A stretch of 64,000 nucleotides of DNA, taken from contig JASNYI010000001.1 in NCBI GenBank assembly GCA_048500275.1, positions 2,299,949-2,363,948 of the forward strand. The letters are read 5' to 3'. The stretch's first letter is position 1. Each line of letters opens with the position of its first letter. The position numbers and the translations under genes are program-made. Under the pieces are notes generated by a model. That model did no database searches and was not told the origin of the DNA. It was given only the letters and a program-made list of their open reading frames with translations. This stretch comes from UBA5066 sp048500275 (lineage in GTDB: Bacteria > Acidobacteriota > Thermoanaerobaculia > UBA5066). Shown in pieces: positions 51,212 to 59,483 of this stretch.

Positions 51212-51430
51212 GCGCTCATGCTCCTGCCCTGCCTCGCTTCCACTGGCCCCTGCTGTCTCAAACCCCGAGTTCCCGCCGCCGCGCCGCCCGCCCCGGACCG
51301 GGAAGCATTCAACTTCCCGCGCACGAGCTGATTGCACCGTACGCGGAGGGCCCTAACCCAGCATGCAGCGGACTTCCATGAGAAGGCCCGGACGTGTCAA
51401 GTGAGACGAGGGGTGCTCTCTCCCGTCGGA

Positions 51431-51611
51431 CCCGGTTCGATCGCCATGCTTCCATTCGCACTCTGGGAGGCGCCTCGCGACGGTCCAGGTGCATGAGGGG
51501 GTCCGAGCTGAAAGGGCGCTGCCATCTCGCTATCGGTTTTCCTGGAGAGACCGGTTGGCTCTCCGGACCCGAGTCCGCTTCGCAGTCGCCCAGACAGGGC
51601 GTCGATCCGTT
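51431..51611 (-). ncRNA. Candidate bridge/seek guide RNA of IS copy 4
   Basis: Same sequence as in copy 1; target-binding loop at 51514-51591. Confidence 0.63.
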
Positions 51612-51699
51612 CCTTGGGCATTCCGTTTCGTCTCGCTAGTCCCGTCGGTGCCTGAGTTCCGGTTCCCCTACTTCTAAGAAAGCTCTCGTCGTGCTCCTC

Positions 51700-52854
51700 C
51701 TACGCCTTCGCCGTCTCGGGCAGGAGCGCGAGACGTCGATCGGCCTCGTAGACCTCCCCAGAGCGCCACAGCTTGTGCAGCAGCACCGCCAGCTTGCGCG
51801 CCACGGCGATGACCGCCCGCTTCTTGGCGTACTTGCCGCCCCGACCCTCCAGCGCCAGCCCGAACCGGCGCAGGTCGCAGTCCGGCCCGAACGGCCCCAG
51901 GATGTACTGCGACCCCTGCACCAGCAGGCTGCGCATGAAGCCGTCTCCCTCCTTCGTGATCCTCAGCTGCGGGTCGCTGTCCCCGCTCTGCCGTCGGGCC
52001 GGGACCAACCCGAGGTACGGGCCCACCATCCGGCTCTTCTCGAACCGGTCCGGCGTCTCCAGCGTCAGGACGTAGGCCAGCGACAGGATGAACCCCACCC
52101 CGTGAACCTGCCGCAGCAGGCCCGTTTCGGGGTACTTCGTCTTCGCCATCTCGCGCACTCTCTGGTTCAGCGCACGGATCTGCTCCGAGATCGCGTCGAT
52201 CGCCGAGAAGACCGCGCCCAGCGTCTCCTTCAGCTCCTCCGGCAGCATCGATTCCGTCTCGGCCGTGAAGCTCCTCGTCGAGCTCGCCTTCAACCGATAC
52301 CCGGCCGACTTGACCGCGCCTCGGGCATGCCCGATCAGCTTCACCCGCGTCCGCACCAAGAGGTCCCTCGCCCGCAGCACCGCCAGGTCCTGCGCGACCT
52401 CCTCGTCGCGGTGCTTCACCGGCGACAGCAGCGCCGGATCCATCCGAGCCACCCGCGCCAGCGACCGCGCGTCCACCCGGTCCGTCTTGCCTCGGTTCTG
52501 GTAGATGAACCGCAGCTTTCGCGAGTTCGCCACCAGCACCTCGTGCCCCATCTCCCTCAGCAACCGGCTCACCCACGGCGAGTGCGTCCCCACTTCCATC
52601 GCGATGCGGCACTTCCCGAGCCGCTCCACGTCGAAGACCCGCGTCAGGCCGCTCTTCGTCGTGGCCACCCGCGTCTCCTCGACGATCTCGCCCATCGAGT
52701 CCAGCACGCAGAGCTGGCTCATCCGATCCCCGAGGTCCAGACCGATCGTCAGGCTCCTCGCCATTCCCGCCGACGCCGAATCCGCACCCTTGATCCCTCC
52801 CGCCCCCTTCGTCTCCCGTGTCCTCCTCGTCGCCTCGGTGCTACGCTTCTTCAT
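51700..52854 (-). CDS. IS110-family transposase, copy 4
   Basis: 384 residues, identical to copies 1 and 2. The frame is open further upstream here (into the next cassette), but the ATG at 52854 is kept because it is the one all copies share. Confidence 0.95.
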   Translation of the reverse strand: MKKRSTEATRRTRETKGAGGIKGADSASAGMARSLTIGLDLGDRMSQLCVLDSMGEIVEETRVATTKSGLTRVFDVERLGKCRIAMEVGTHSPWVSRLLREMGHEVLVANSRKLRFIYQNRGKTDRVDARSLARVARMDPALLSPVKHRDEEVAQDLAVLRARDLLVRTRVKLIGHARGAVKSAGYRLKASSTRSFTAETESMLPEELKETLGAVFSAIDAISEQIRALNQRVREMAKTKYPETGLLRQVHGVGFILSLAYVLTLETPDRFEKSRMVGPYLGLVPARRQSGDSDPQLRITKEGDGFMRSLLVQGSQYILGPFGPDCDLRRFGLALEGRGGKYAKKRAVIAVARKLAVLLHKLWRSGEVYEADRRLALLPETAKA

Positions 52855-53032
52855 GGCCGGTCTCCCTTCTGGGCCTCGAGCCCGTCTTCTTTGCAGCTGA
52901 TCTTCAGACTGCGGCGGGAGACCGGCCTTCTCATTCCATCTCGCTGCGCTCGCCGCTGATGCCACGGTTAGGTGGCTGACCCGTTCGTCCCTCCGGGCGT
53001 TCTTCTTGCATCCCTCGGTTCGAGGTGTAGCG

Positions 53033-53470
53033 ATGTCCACTTCTGAGATCAGGCGTTTCCTTGGCGTTGGCGTTCTCGCCGGCTTTGTCGCCACATGCAG
53101 TGCGGCCACTCCACAGGCCACCTTCGAGGCCACTCCCGGTCTTGCCGCGCCTTCTACGTCGCAGGCGACCCCCTCGTCCGTCCTCGTTCTCAAGGCTCCT
53201 CCTCAGACAGCCTACGTGGCCCTCGGCAGCATCACGCTCGAGTGCAAGGGCAAGGCGGACGACGAGGCAGTTCTCCGGCTGGTTCGGGAGAAGGCAGCGG
53301 CGGTCGGCGCCAACGCGGTCCTCTACGTGGACAGTCTCGGCATCGACTCATGGCAGTTCGACGGCAATCGGTCCACGCCTCCCGACGCCTCGGCTGTGTC
53401 CGCCACACGGACCGTCCGACGCAACTACACCTTCCGCGCCCTTCACGTCTCGCCGCAGAACCAGTCCTGA
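53033..53470 (+). CDS. Cassette 40, gene 1: small lipoprotein-like exported protein, family C
   Basis: Protein of 145 residues. The signal segment (FLGVGVLAGFVATCSAA) ends in ATC-S, a weak lipobox. SSVLVLKAPPQTAYVALGSITLECKGKADDEAVLRLVREKAAAVGANAVLYVDSLGID and RRNYTFRALHV align with cassettes 35 and 41 but are more diverged. ATG 53033 (ATGTCCAC start is shared with cassettes 35 and 41). Confidence 0.76.
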   Translation: MSTSEIRRFLGVGVLAGFVATCSAATPQATFEATPGLAAPSTSQATPSSVLVLKAPPQTAYVALGSITLECKGKADDEAVLRLVREKAAAVGANAVLYVDSLGIDSWQFDGNRSTPPDASAVSATRTVRRNYTFRALHVSPQNQS

Positions 53471-53532
53471 CGCCCCCACGGCCCCTCGCGCCAAGACATG
53501 CGCTAAATGCCTTAGTGTTGGAGGAACTAGTC

Positions 53533-54087
53533 ATGACAACAGCCCGCACCACGCGGAGTCTCTTGTTGTTCCTGATGGTCGCCGCCGGAGGCTGCGGCAC
53601 CACCCAGGTTTCGAGCACTTCGGATCCCGGTCTTACGGGCATGCGATTTCGTAGCGCCGCAGTAGTCGTTTCGCCAGACACGGGCCCATCCTTTGAGGCT
53701 GCCCGAACCACTGGCGAGACAGCCCTGCTACAGCTATTGCCCGCGTTCAACCTGCATGAGACGTCTCACGTCCTTCCATCAGAGACGCTTCTAACGCTTC
53801 TCGAGCCCGCAAGCCTCAAGCGTTGGGCAAGGGAACGAGGCTACGACGGCCTGCTCTTCGTCTCGTACGACTCATCGACTTCAAAGACCCTTCCCCCGCT
53901 CGACGGCGTAGACGAAGGACCAGTACATCGTGTCTCCTACAGCGCACGCCTCTGGGCTTTGACCGCAGATCGTGAACTGTGGTCTGCAAGGATCGACCGC
54001 CGGAACGCAGCCTTGTCCCCCAAGGAGCTCAAGACCGTATCCCGACTGGTCGCGAAGGAACTCCGGAAGGCGCAGCCGCGTTCCTAG
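53533..54087 (+). CDS. Cassette 40, gene 2: lipoprotein
   Basis: Protein of 184 residues, 62 bases after the first gene, with GGAGG just before. Lipoprotein signal SLLLFLMVAAGGCG. The mature part has SAAVVVSPDTGPSFEAARTTGETALLQLLPAFNL, WARERGYDGLLFVSYDSSTS, and YSARLWALTADRELWSARIDRR, an order seen in periplasmic nucleotide-free lipoproteins of the DUF4136/TolB-N-like type; the match is loose. Two lipoproteins in one cassette suggest a joint envelope role. Confidence 0.7.
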   Translation: MTTARTTRSLLLFLMVAAGGCGTTQVSSTSDPGLTGMRFRSAAVVVSPDTGPSFEAARTTGETALLQLLPAFNLHETSHVLPSETLLTLLEPASLKRWARERGYDGLLFVSYDSSTSKTLPPLDGVDEGPVHRVSYSARLWALTADRELWSARIDRRNAALSPKELKTVSRLVAKELRKAQPRS

Positions 54088-54092
54088 GCGCC

Positions 54093-54159
54093 ACCTAACC
54101 CGGCGTGCAGCGGACTTCGCTTCGCTACGCTCGCTCGCCGCTGACGCCCACGGTTAGGC
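54093..54159 (+). repeat. attC site 40
   Basis: ACCTAAC to GTTAGGC; CAGCGG/CCGCTG arms, ACTTCG apex; matches GTTAGGT at the cassette start. Confidence 0.94.
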
Positions 54160-54221
54160 GTCTTCTTCGAAGGTCGCCGGCCGCGGCGCGCTTGTTGCGT
54201 GAGCCCGTACGAGGTAACGCT

Positions 54222-54626
54222 ATGTCCACCCGTCAGGTCACTCCCGCTCTCACGGTCGTGCTGGCTGTGGCTACCCTGGCCTGCACCAGCGCTCAGTTCG
54301 TTCCTATCTCCGCCGAGGGCCCTCCCGTCGCCCAAGCTGTCCCGCCCGACGCAGTCGTCGTCTTGAAGTCTTCTCCTGCCTCGGGTTTTCAGGAGCTCGG
54401 CGACATCGTCCTACAGTGGAAGGGCCCTCCCGATGACGAGGCCATCCTCCGCGTCGTTCGCAAGAAGGCCTCTGAGGTCGGTGCCACGGCTGTCGTCTTC
54501 GTCGATACATTTGGCGTCGGGACCATCGACTTCTCCGCCGGCGGTGAGGGAGCCAGTGGCCGTGGCTCGATACGGCGCTCCTATAAGTTCCGGGCTATCC
54601 GTCCGACCCCGCCACCACGCTCCTAG
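54222..54626 (+). CDS. Cassette 41: small lipoprotein, family C
   Basis: Protein of 134 residues, close paralogue of cassette 35 (both begin MSTRQV, share PPDAVVVLK, GFQELGDIVLQWKG, RKKASEVGA or RRKASEVGA, and RRSYKFRA). Lipoprotein signal VVLAVATLACTS. The upstream leader also resembles that of cassette 35 (GAACGAGGT, ACGAGGT), so the whole cassettes are related, not only the genes. Confidence 0.78.
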   Translation: MSTRQVTPALTVVLAVATLACTSAQFVPISAEGPPVAQAVPPDAVVVLKSSPASGFQELGDIVLQWKGPPDDEAILRVVRKKASEVGATAVVFVDTFGVGTIDFSAGGEGASGRGSIRRSYKFRAIRPTPPPRS

Positions 54627-54643
54627 CCCCGCCGTTCCTCGAC

Positions 54644-54701
54644 GCCTAACCCCGGCATTCAGCGGACTCGCTTCGCTCGCCGCTGATGCCAGACGTTAGG
54701 C
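54644..54701 (+). repeat. attC site 41
   Basis: 58-base form; A:T arm variant with extrahelical T instead of G (GCATTCAGCGG); apex CAGCGGACTCGCTTCG, unoccupied. Confidence 0.92.
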
Positions 54702-54844
54702 CTCGGCCGACAGATCCGGCGCACTCGCACGCCTCGCCCCCGCCCGCACCACACTTCGCCGCACCGCATCCTTCGGCGCATGGCAAACACACCCCTCTTG
54801 GGCGCATTCCCCGTGCGTAGCCGCTCCTCAAGTCCGGAGGCCGT

Positions 54845-55150
54845 ATGAAGACGAGGCACCCACGGTCCGTTCCACCTCCCGAACCGGGCGCCATTCCGCC
54901 CACACCCGACAGTCTCGCGGTCGGCGAAGAGCTTCGCAAGGTGGCCCAGACCCAGGTTCGGACGGGCGAGCCACCCATCGCGAAAGTCACGTACGAACGC
55001 CTCATTCGTGAGGGCCATTCCCACGAGAACGCCATTGAACTCATCGCTACCGTCCTCGCGTCCGAGATGTACGAGATCCTCAAAACCAGGCGCCCTCACG
55101 ACGAGCGCGCGTACGCCGCGGCCCTCCGGCGCCTCCCGGACCTTCCGTAA
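54845..55150 (+). CDS. Cassette 42: small conserved protein
   Basis: Protein of 101 residues with good RBS (GGAGG). After a Pro-rich start, TGEPPIAKVTYERLIREGHSHENAIELIATVLASEMYEILKTRRPHDERAYAAALRRLPDLP is a helical domain; the pattern Y-E-R-L-x-x-x-G-H, IA-x-VL, LP-x-LP recalls DUF1841-like proteins. Function unknown. An IS30-family element sits in the cassette tail 24 bases later. Confidence 0.68.
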   Translation: MKTRHPRSVPPPEPGAIPPTPDSLAVGEELRKVAQTQVRTGEPPIAKVTYERLIREGHSHENAIELIATVLASEMYEILKTRRPHDERAYAAALRRLPDLP

Positions 55151-55174
55151 CGTCCCGAGGCCTAGATTCAACCT

Positions 55175-56143
55175 CTAAGTGCAACACCCATCGGGACTGA
55201 GAAAGATGTCCAGCGGCGTCCGAAAGCCGTGGCGCTTTCGAGGGCGGTTGTTCAGCGCGGCAGCTATCTTGTCGCAGTCTTCCTGTGTGGTCCGTTTCAG
55301 ATTGAGCCCCCTCGGGAGGTATTGCCGCACTAGGCCGTTGAGGTTTTCGTTCGAGCCCCGCTCCCACGAGTGGTAGGGCGTCGCGAAGTAGCAGGTCACG
55401 CCGAATAGCCGCTCGAGCCGCTCGTAGTCGTGGAACTCCGTCCCGTTGTCGAAGGTGATCGTCTGAAACTTGTGGCGCATCCGCTGGATCACCACGGCGG
55501 CTTCATTCGTCGCCTCCGCCATCGTTCGGGCCTTCAGCTTTCGCACCAGCGTGAAGCCGCTCTTTCGCTCCACAAGCGTCAGAAGGCAGCTCGAGGAGCC
55601 GCTGCCCATGACTGTGTCCACCTCCCAGTCGCCGATTCGGCCCCGTCGTTCCACGACCGCGGCACGTTCACTGATGTGCCGCTTCCCCAGCAGCACACCT
55701 CTCGTGGGCCGGCTCCGATACCGCTTCCGCCCGACCTTCGACATGATTCGCGTGTACCGGTACAGCGTCCCTCCGCTGCGCCTATCTCGCCTGAGCAGCC
55801 TGTAGATCGTCTCGTGACTCGGAACGGCCTTTCCCTGCGCCCGGAAGGCGCCGGCGATCTGTTCAGGGCTCCAACGTTGGCGCAGCGCCATCTCGACCTC
55901 CCCCAGAACCGCTTCGCTGAACTGCGGTCCCCGTCGACATCGACGCCTCCTCGCAACCGCGTACCCGTGGGCCTTCTCGCCTCGATACCCTCCGTCATGA
56001 GGCGTCACGTTTCGCCGCACCTCGCGGCTGATCGTGCTCGGCGCCCGCCCCAGCTCCTCCGCCAGCTCACGCTGGCTCCGGAGCAATCGTCGGCCTCCCG
56101 CTATGAGATATCGTTCTTCCTGGGTGAGCTGGTGATACAGCAT
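55175..56143 (-). CDS. IS30-family transposase
   Basis: Protein of 322 residues. N-terminal MLYHQLTQEERYLIAGGRRLLRSQRELAEELGRAPSTISREVRRN is the IS30 helix-turn-helix; the central WSPEQIAGAFRAQGKAVPSHETIYRLL is conserved in the family; the DDE site falls in IGDWEVDTVMG, FDNGTEFHDYERL and PYHSWERGSNENLNGLVRQYLPRG. ATG 56143-56141 is used because upstream sequence belongs to the repeat and the attC. Confidence 0.95.
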   Translation of the reverse strand: MLYHQLTQEERYLIAGGRRLLRSQRELAEELGRAPSTISREVRRNVTPHDGGYRGEKAHGYAVARRRRCRRGPQFSEAVLGEVEMALRQRWSPEQIAGAFRAQGKAVPSHETIYRLLRRDRRSGGTLYRYTRIMSKVGRKRYRSRPTRGVLLGKRHISERAAVVERRGRIGDWEVDTVMGSGSSSCLLTLVERKSGFTLVRKLKARTMAEATNEAAVVIQRMRHKFQTITFDNGTEFHDYERLERLFGVTCYFATPYHSWERGSNENLNGLVRQYLPRGLNLKRTTQEDCDKIAAALNNRPRKRHGFRTPLDIFLSPDGCCT

Positions 56144-56223
56144 GGTCGCAACCCCTTCTTGCCGGTTGAGGTGGCGGCCAGTATCACCGCTCGCCCTCTT
56201 CCCTGTCGGGGTGTTGCACTTAG
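55175..56223 (-). mobile_element. IS30-family insertion sequence
   Basis: About 1049 bases bounded by a 15-base inverted repeat: CTAAGTGCAACACCC at 55175-55189 and its complement at 56209-56223. It lies between the cassette 42 gene and attC 42, so it did not hit a gene or an attC. No clear target duplication can be read. The transposase stop codon overlaps the left repeat. Confidence 0.88.
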
Positions 56224-56239
56224 TATGTGAATCCGCGAG

Positions 56240-56307
56240 GCCTAACCCCGGCGTGCAGTGGACTCGCTCCGCTGCGCTTCGCTCGCCACTGACGCCAGAC
56301 GTTAGGC
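56240..56307 (+). repeat. attC site 42
   Basis: 68-base form, GCCTAAC to GTTAGGC, CAGTGG/CCACTG arms. Confidence 0.95.
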
Positions 56308-56326
56308 ACCTACTCGCTGTCACCCA

Positions 56327-57196
56327 GTGCTCTACCTTAAGCAGCTCCCCGATGGCACGGTCGGACTCCGCCAGGAGCACCGGCCTCCGCTCATCTACTT
56401 GGACACATGGGCGCTGATGGAGCACGCGGAAGTCCCCGACAAGGCCGCTCGTCTTCTCGCTCTGCTGTCCGAGCAACAAGGGACGGTCGTGGTTTCGCCA
56501 GTTCAGTTGAGCGAGCTCTGCAGGACCAGCCCCATCACTCTCGGCCGCGTCCACGCTCTCCTTCAGGCCGCAAGCCCTCACCTCACGTTCTTCGATCCCC
56601 GCCCGAAGGTCGTGCTGCGGAGCGAAGAGTTGCTGTCACGCGGTGTTCGAACCACAGGGCCGTTCTCTATGGACCTCCTTAGAACGGCTGTTCGTACGGC
56701 CGAGCCCTGGCCTCCCGATCTCGCCGTTGTCTTCTCTGAACTGGCCGATCCGCGCAGCCTCGCCGCCTTTGAACACGCAGTCGGTCGCCACGCCCGGTTT
56801 CTCAACCGCCTCCTTGCCGGGTCCCGCCGCCGCCTCCTGTCAGACGCGCGCTTTCGTTCACAGGTTCGAAGCGTCCCTCCCGTCCGGCCCTTTCCACTTG
56901 GCACCCGCTTCTTGCTCCAAGAACTCTGGCGTGGCGTCATTCGTGATACGCGCTTCACGCCTTCGCGCAACGACTGGCTCGACTTCGCGCACACGCTGGT
57001 CCCATTGGCCTACTGCGATGCCGTCCTGCTCGACTCCGGTTGGGCCCATCGGGCGAAGGTCGCACTTCGTCGGCTTCGCTCTGCTGGGGCCACCTTTCAG
57101 GCCGCCGCCGTCTTCTCGCACCGAGACGACGCTGCCTTCTGGGCATACGTCAGTTCCCACACCGCTACCTTCTGGCAAACTTCGGGCGGTGCCTAA
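56327..57196 (+). CDS. Cassette 43: PIN-like domain protein
   Basis: Protein of 289 residues. PPLIYLDTWALMEHAE near 20-35 gives the first PIN aspartate (D26), VVSPVQLSELCRTSP a conserved Glu, and WLDFAHTLVPLAYCDAVLLDSGWAHRAK near 210-236 the C-terminal acidic residues. It is longer than VapC and has a middle insertion, as in large stand-alone PIN-like proteins. No antitoxin gene accompanies it in the cassette. GTG start at 56327; stop TAA in attC 43. Confidence 0.7.
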   Translation: MLYLKQLPDGTVGLRQEHRPPLIYLDTWALMEHAEVPDKAARLLALLSEQQGTVVVSPVQLSELCRTSPITLGRVHALLQAASPHLTFFDPRPKVVLRSEELLSRGVRTTGPFSMDLLRTAVRTAEPWPPDLAVVFSELADPRSLAAFEHAVGRHARFLNRLLAGSRRRLLSDARFRSQVRSVPPVRPFPLGTRFLLQELWRGVIRDTRFTPSRNDWLDFAHTLVPLAYCDAVLLDSGWAHRAKVALRRLRSAGATFQAAAVFSHRDDAAFWAYVSSHTATFWQTSGGA

Positions 57197-57270
57197 CCCG
57201 GCATGCAGCGGACTTCCATGAGAAGGCCCGGACGTGTCAAGTGAGACGAGGGGTGCTCTCTCCCGTCGGA

Positions 57271-57451
57271 CCCGGTTCGATCGCCATGCTTCCATTCGCA
57301 CTCTGGGAGGCGCCTCGCGACGGTCCAGGTGCATGAGGGGGTCCGAGCTGAAAGGGCGCTGCCATCTCGCTATCGGTTTTCCTGGAGAGACCGGTTGGCT
57401 CTCCGGACCCGAGTCCGCTTCGCAGTCGCCCAGACAGGGCGTCGATCCGTT
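57271..57451 (-). ncRNA. Candidate bridge/seek guide RNA of IS copy 5
   Basis: Same sequence as in copy 1; target-binding loop at 57354-57431, unaffected by the errors in the transposase gene. Confidence 0.6.
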
Positions 57452-57539
57452 CCTTGGGCATTCCGTTTCGTCTCGCTAGTCCCGTCGGTGCCTGAGTTCC
57501 GGAACACTACTTCTAAGAAAATATAAATGTTGGCTCTTC

Positions 57540-58694
57540 TCCTACGCCTTCGCCGTCTGCGGGCAGGAGCACTTGAGACGTCGTCGGCCTCGTAGGGCCT
57601 CCCAGGAAGGCGCCACGAAACGTGCGGCAGCACCCGCCAGCTTGCGCGCCACGGCGATGACCGCCCGCTTCTTGGCGTACTTGCCGCCCCGACCCTCCAG
57701 CGCCAGCCCGAACCGGCGCAGGTCGCAGTCCGGCGAACGGCCCCAGGATGTACTGCGACCCCTGCGCAGCTGAGCTGCGCAGCCAAGCCGTCTCCTCCTC
57801 CTTCGTGATCTCAGCTGCGGGTCGCTGTCCCCGCTCTGCCGTCGGGCCGGGACCAACCCGGTGTACGGGCCACCATCCGGCTCTTCTCGAACCGGTCCGG
57901 CGTCTCCAGCGTCGGGACGCTGAGCCAGCGACAGGATGAACCCCACCCGTGAACCTGCCGCAGCAGGCCCGTTTCGGGGTACTTCGTCTTCGCCATCTCG
58001 CGCACTCTCTGGTTCAGCGCACGGATCTCTGCTCCGAGATCGCGTCGATCGCCGAAGACCGCGCCCAGCGTCTCCGCTTCAGCTCACTCCGGCAGCATCG
58101 ATTCCGTCTCGGCCGTGGCTCCTCGTCGAGCTCGCCTTCAACAATGCCCGGCCGACTTGACCGCGCCTCGGGCATGCCCGATCAGCTTCACCGCGTCCGC
58201 ACCAGAGGTCCTCGCCCCGCAGCACCGCCAGGTCCTGCGCGACACTCCTCGTGCGGTGCTTCACCGGCGACAGCAGCGCCGGATCCATCCGAGCCACCGC
58301 GCCAGCGACCGCGCGTCCACCGGTCCGTCTTGCCTCGGTTCTGGTAGATGAACCGCAGCTTTCGCGAGTTCGCCACCAGCACCTCGTGCCCCATCTCCCT
58401 CAGCAACCGGCTCACCACGGCAGTGCGTCCCCGCACTTCCATCGCGATGCGGCGCTTCCCGAGCCGCTCCGTCGAACCCGCGTCAAGCCGCTCTTCGTCG
58501 CTGGCCACCCGCGTCTCCTCGACGATCTCGCCCATCGAGTCCAGCACGCAGAGCTGGCTCATCCGATCCCCGAGGTCCAGACCGATCGTCAGGCTCCTCG
58601 CCATTCCCGCCGACGCCGAATCCGCACCCTTGATCCCTCCCGCCCCCTTCGTCTCCCGTGTCCTCCTCGTCGCCTCGGTGCTACGCTTCTTCAT
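57540..58694 (-). pseudogene. IS110-family transposase remnant, copy 5
   Basis: Starts at the usual ATG (58694-58692) and matches the intact protein for about 65 residues, then loses frame repeatedly. Possibly an assembly artefact rather than a true pseudogene. Confidence 0.8.
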
Positions 58695-58813
58695 GGCCGG
58701 TCTCCCTTCTGGGCCTCGAGCCCGTCTTCTTTGCAGCTGATCTTCAGACTGCGGCGGGAGACCGGCCTTCTCATTCCATCTCGCTGCGCTCGCCGCTGAT
58801 GCCCCGGTTAGGC

Positions 58814-59338
58814 ATGCGTAAGACACGTCTCGTCATCTTCAGCGTTCCGGCGCTCCTCGCCGCAGCGCTCACTTGGGCCAACTGGCCAGGCCCCACGTCA
58901 CTTCCGGCCGGCACTGTCGCCGACCGCGTCGTGGTCCGCAAGAGCGCCCGAGTGCTCGAAGTCATGCGCGCCGGCACTGTGGTTCGAACGTATCGGGTTT
59001 CCCTCGGGTCACAGCCGGTCGGTCCAAAGCAGCGCGAAGGCGACGGCCGTACGCCAGAGGGTCTCTACACACTTGACTACCGCAACCCTTCAAGCGCCTT
59101 CCATTTCGCGCTTCACGTCTCCTACCCATCCACCGACGATCGCCGTGCTGCCGCGGCTCGGGGCGTCAGCCCTGGCGGTCTCATCATGGTCCACGGCCTC
59201 CGCAACGGCATCGGCTTCATCGGCCGGCTTCATCGCCTCGCCGACTGGACCAACGGCTGCATCGCGCTCACGAACCCCGAAATCGACGAACTTGCCCGCG
59301 TCGTTCCCAACGGCACACCCATCCTCATTCAGCCGTAA
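58814..59338 (+). CDS. Cassette 44: L,D-transpeptidase (YkuD-type)
   Basis: Protein of 174 residues with an N-terminal signal or anchor (LVIFSVPALLAAALTWANW). The catalytic region shows VRKSARVLEVMRAGTVVRTYRVSLG, TPEGLYTLDYRNP, HG at 127-128 and DWTNGCIALTN with C149 as nucleophile, the YkuD/ErfK signature H-x-x(14-17)-S/T-x-G-C-hydrophobic. It would form 3-3 peptidoglycan cross-links or attach proteins to the wall in the periplasm. The ATG directly follows the R' core, so no RBS fits within the cassette. Confidence 0.85.
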   Translation: MRKTRLVIFSVPALLAAALTWANWPGPTSLPAGTVADRVVVRKSARVLEVMRAGTVVRTYRVSLGSQPVGPKQREGDGRTPEGLYTLDYRNPSSAFHFALHVSYPSTDDRRAAAARGVSPGGLIMVHGLRNGIGFIGRLHRLADWTNGCIALTNPEIDELARVVPNGTPILIQP

Positions 59339-59346
59339 CGCCGCAT

Positions 59347-59404
59347 GCCTAACCCCGGCGTGCAGTGGACTCGCTGCGCTCGCCACTGACGCCAGACGTT
59401 AGGC
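59347..59404 (+). repeat. attC site 44
   Basis: 58-base form, GCCTAAC to GTTAGGC, CAGTGG/CCACTG arms. Confidence 0.95.
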
Positions 59405-59483
59405 GGGCCGAACCACCAGCGTCACGAGCTGAAGACTCTCAACAATCTCCGTTCGATCCCTTTGGCACAAGGGGAGGCAGGCG

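Larger units (their letters stand above)
51375..52941 (-). mobile_element. IS110/IS1111-like element, copy 4 (intact)
   Basis: 1567 bases with the same ends and layout as copies 1 and 2. Transposase at 51700-52854. Confidence 0.93.
51351..52973 (+). repeat. attC site 39, split by IS110-family copy 4
   Basis: Left half 51351-51374 (CCCTAAC to CAGCGGACT), right half 52942-52973 (CGCTGCG to GTTAGGT). A:T arm type on both sides. Confidence 0.92.
57215..58781 (-). mobile_element. IS110/IS1111-like element, copy 5 (disrupted)
   Basis: Same ends as the intact copies and by chance the same total length (1567), but dense indels lie between about 57502 and 58500, including an AT-rich AAAATATAAATG foreign to this genome. 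The non-coding end with the guide RNA is clean. Confidence 0.88.
57191..58813 (+). repeat. attC site 43, split by IS110-family copy 5
   Basis: Left half 57191-57214, right half 58782-58813 (CGCTGCG to GTTAGGC); both of the A:T arm type. Confidence 0.92.
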
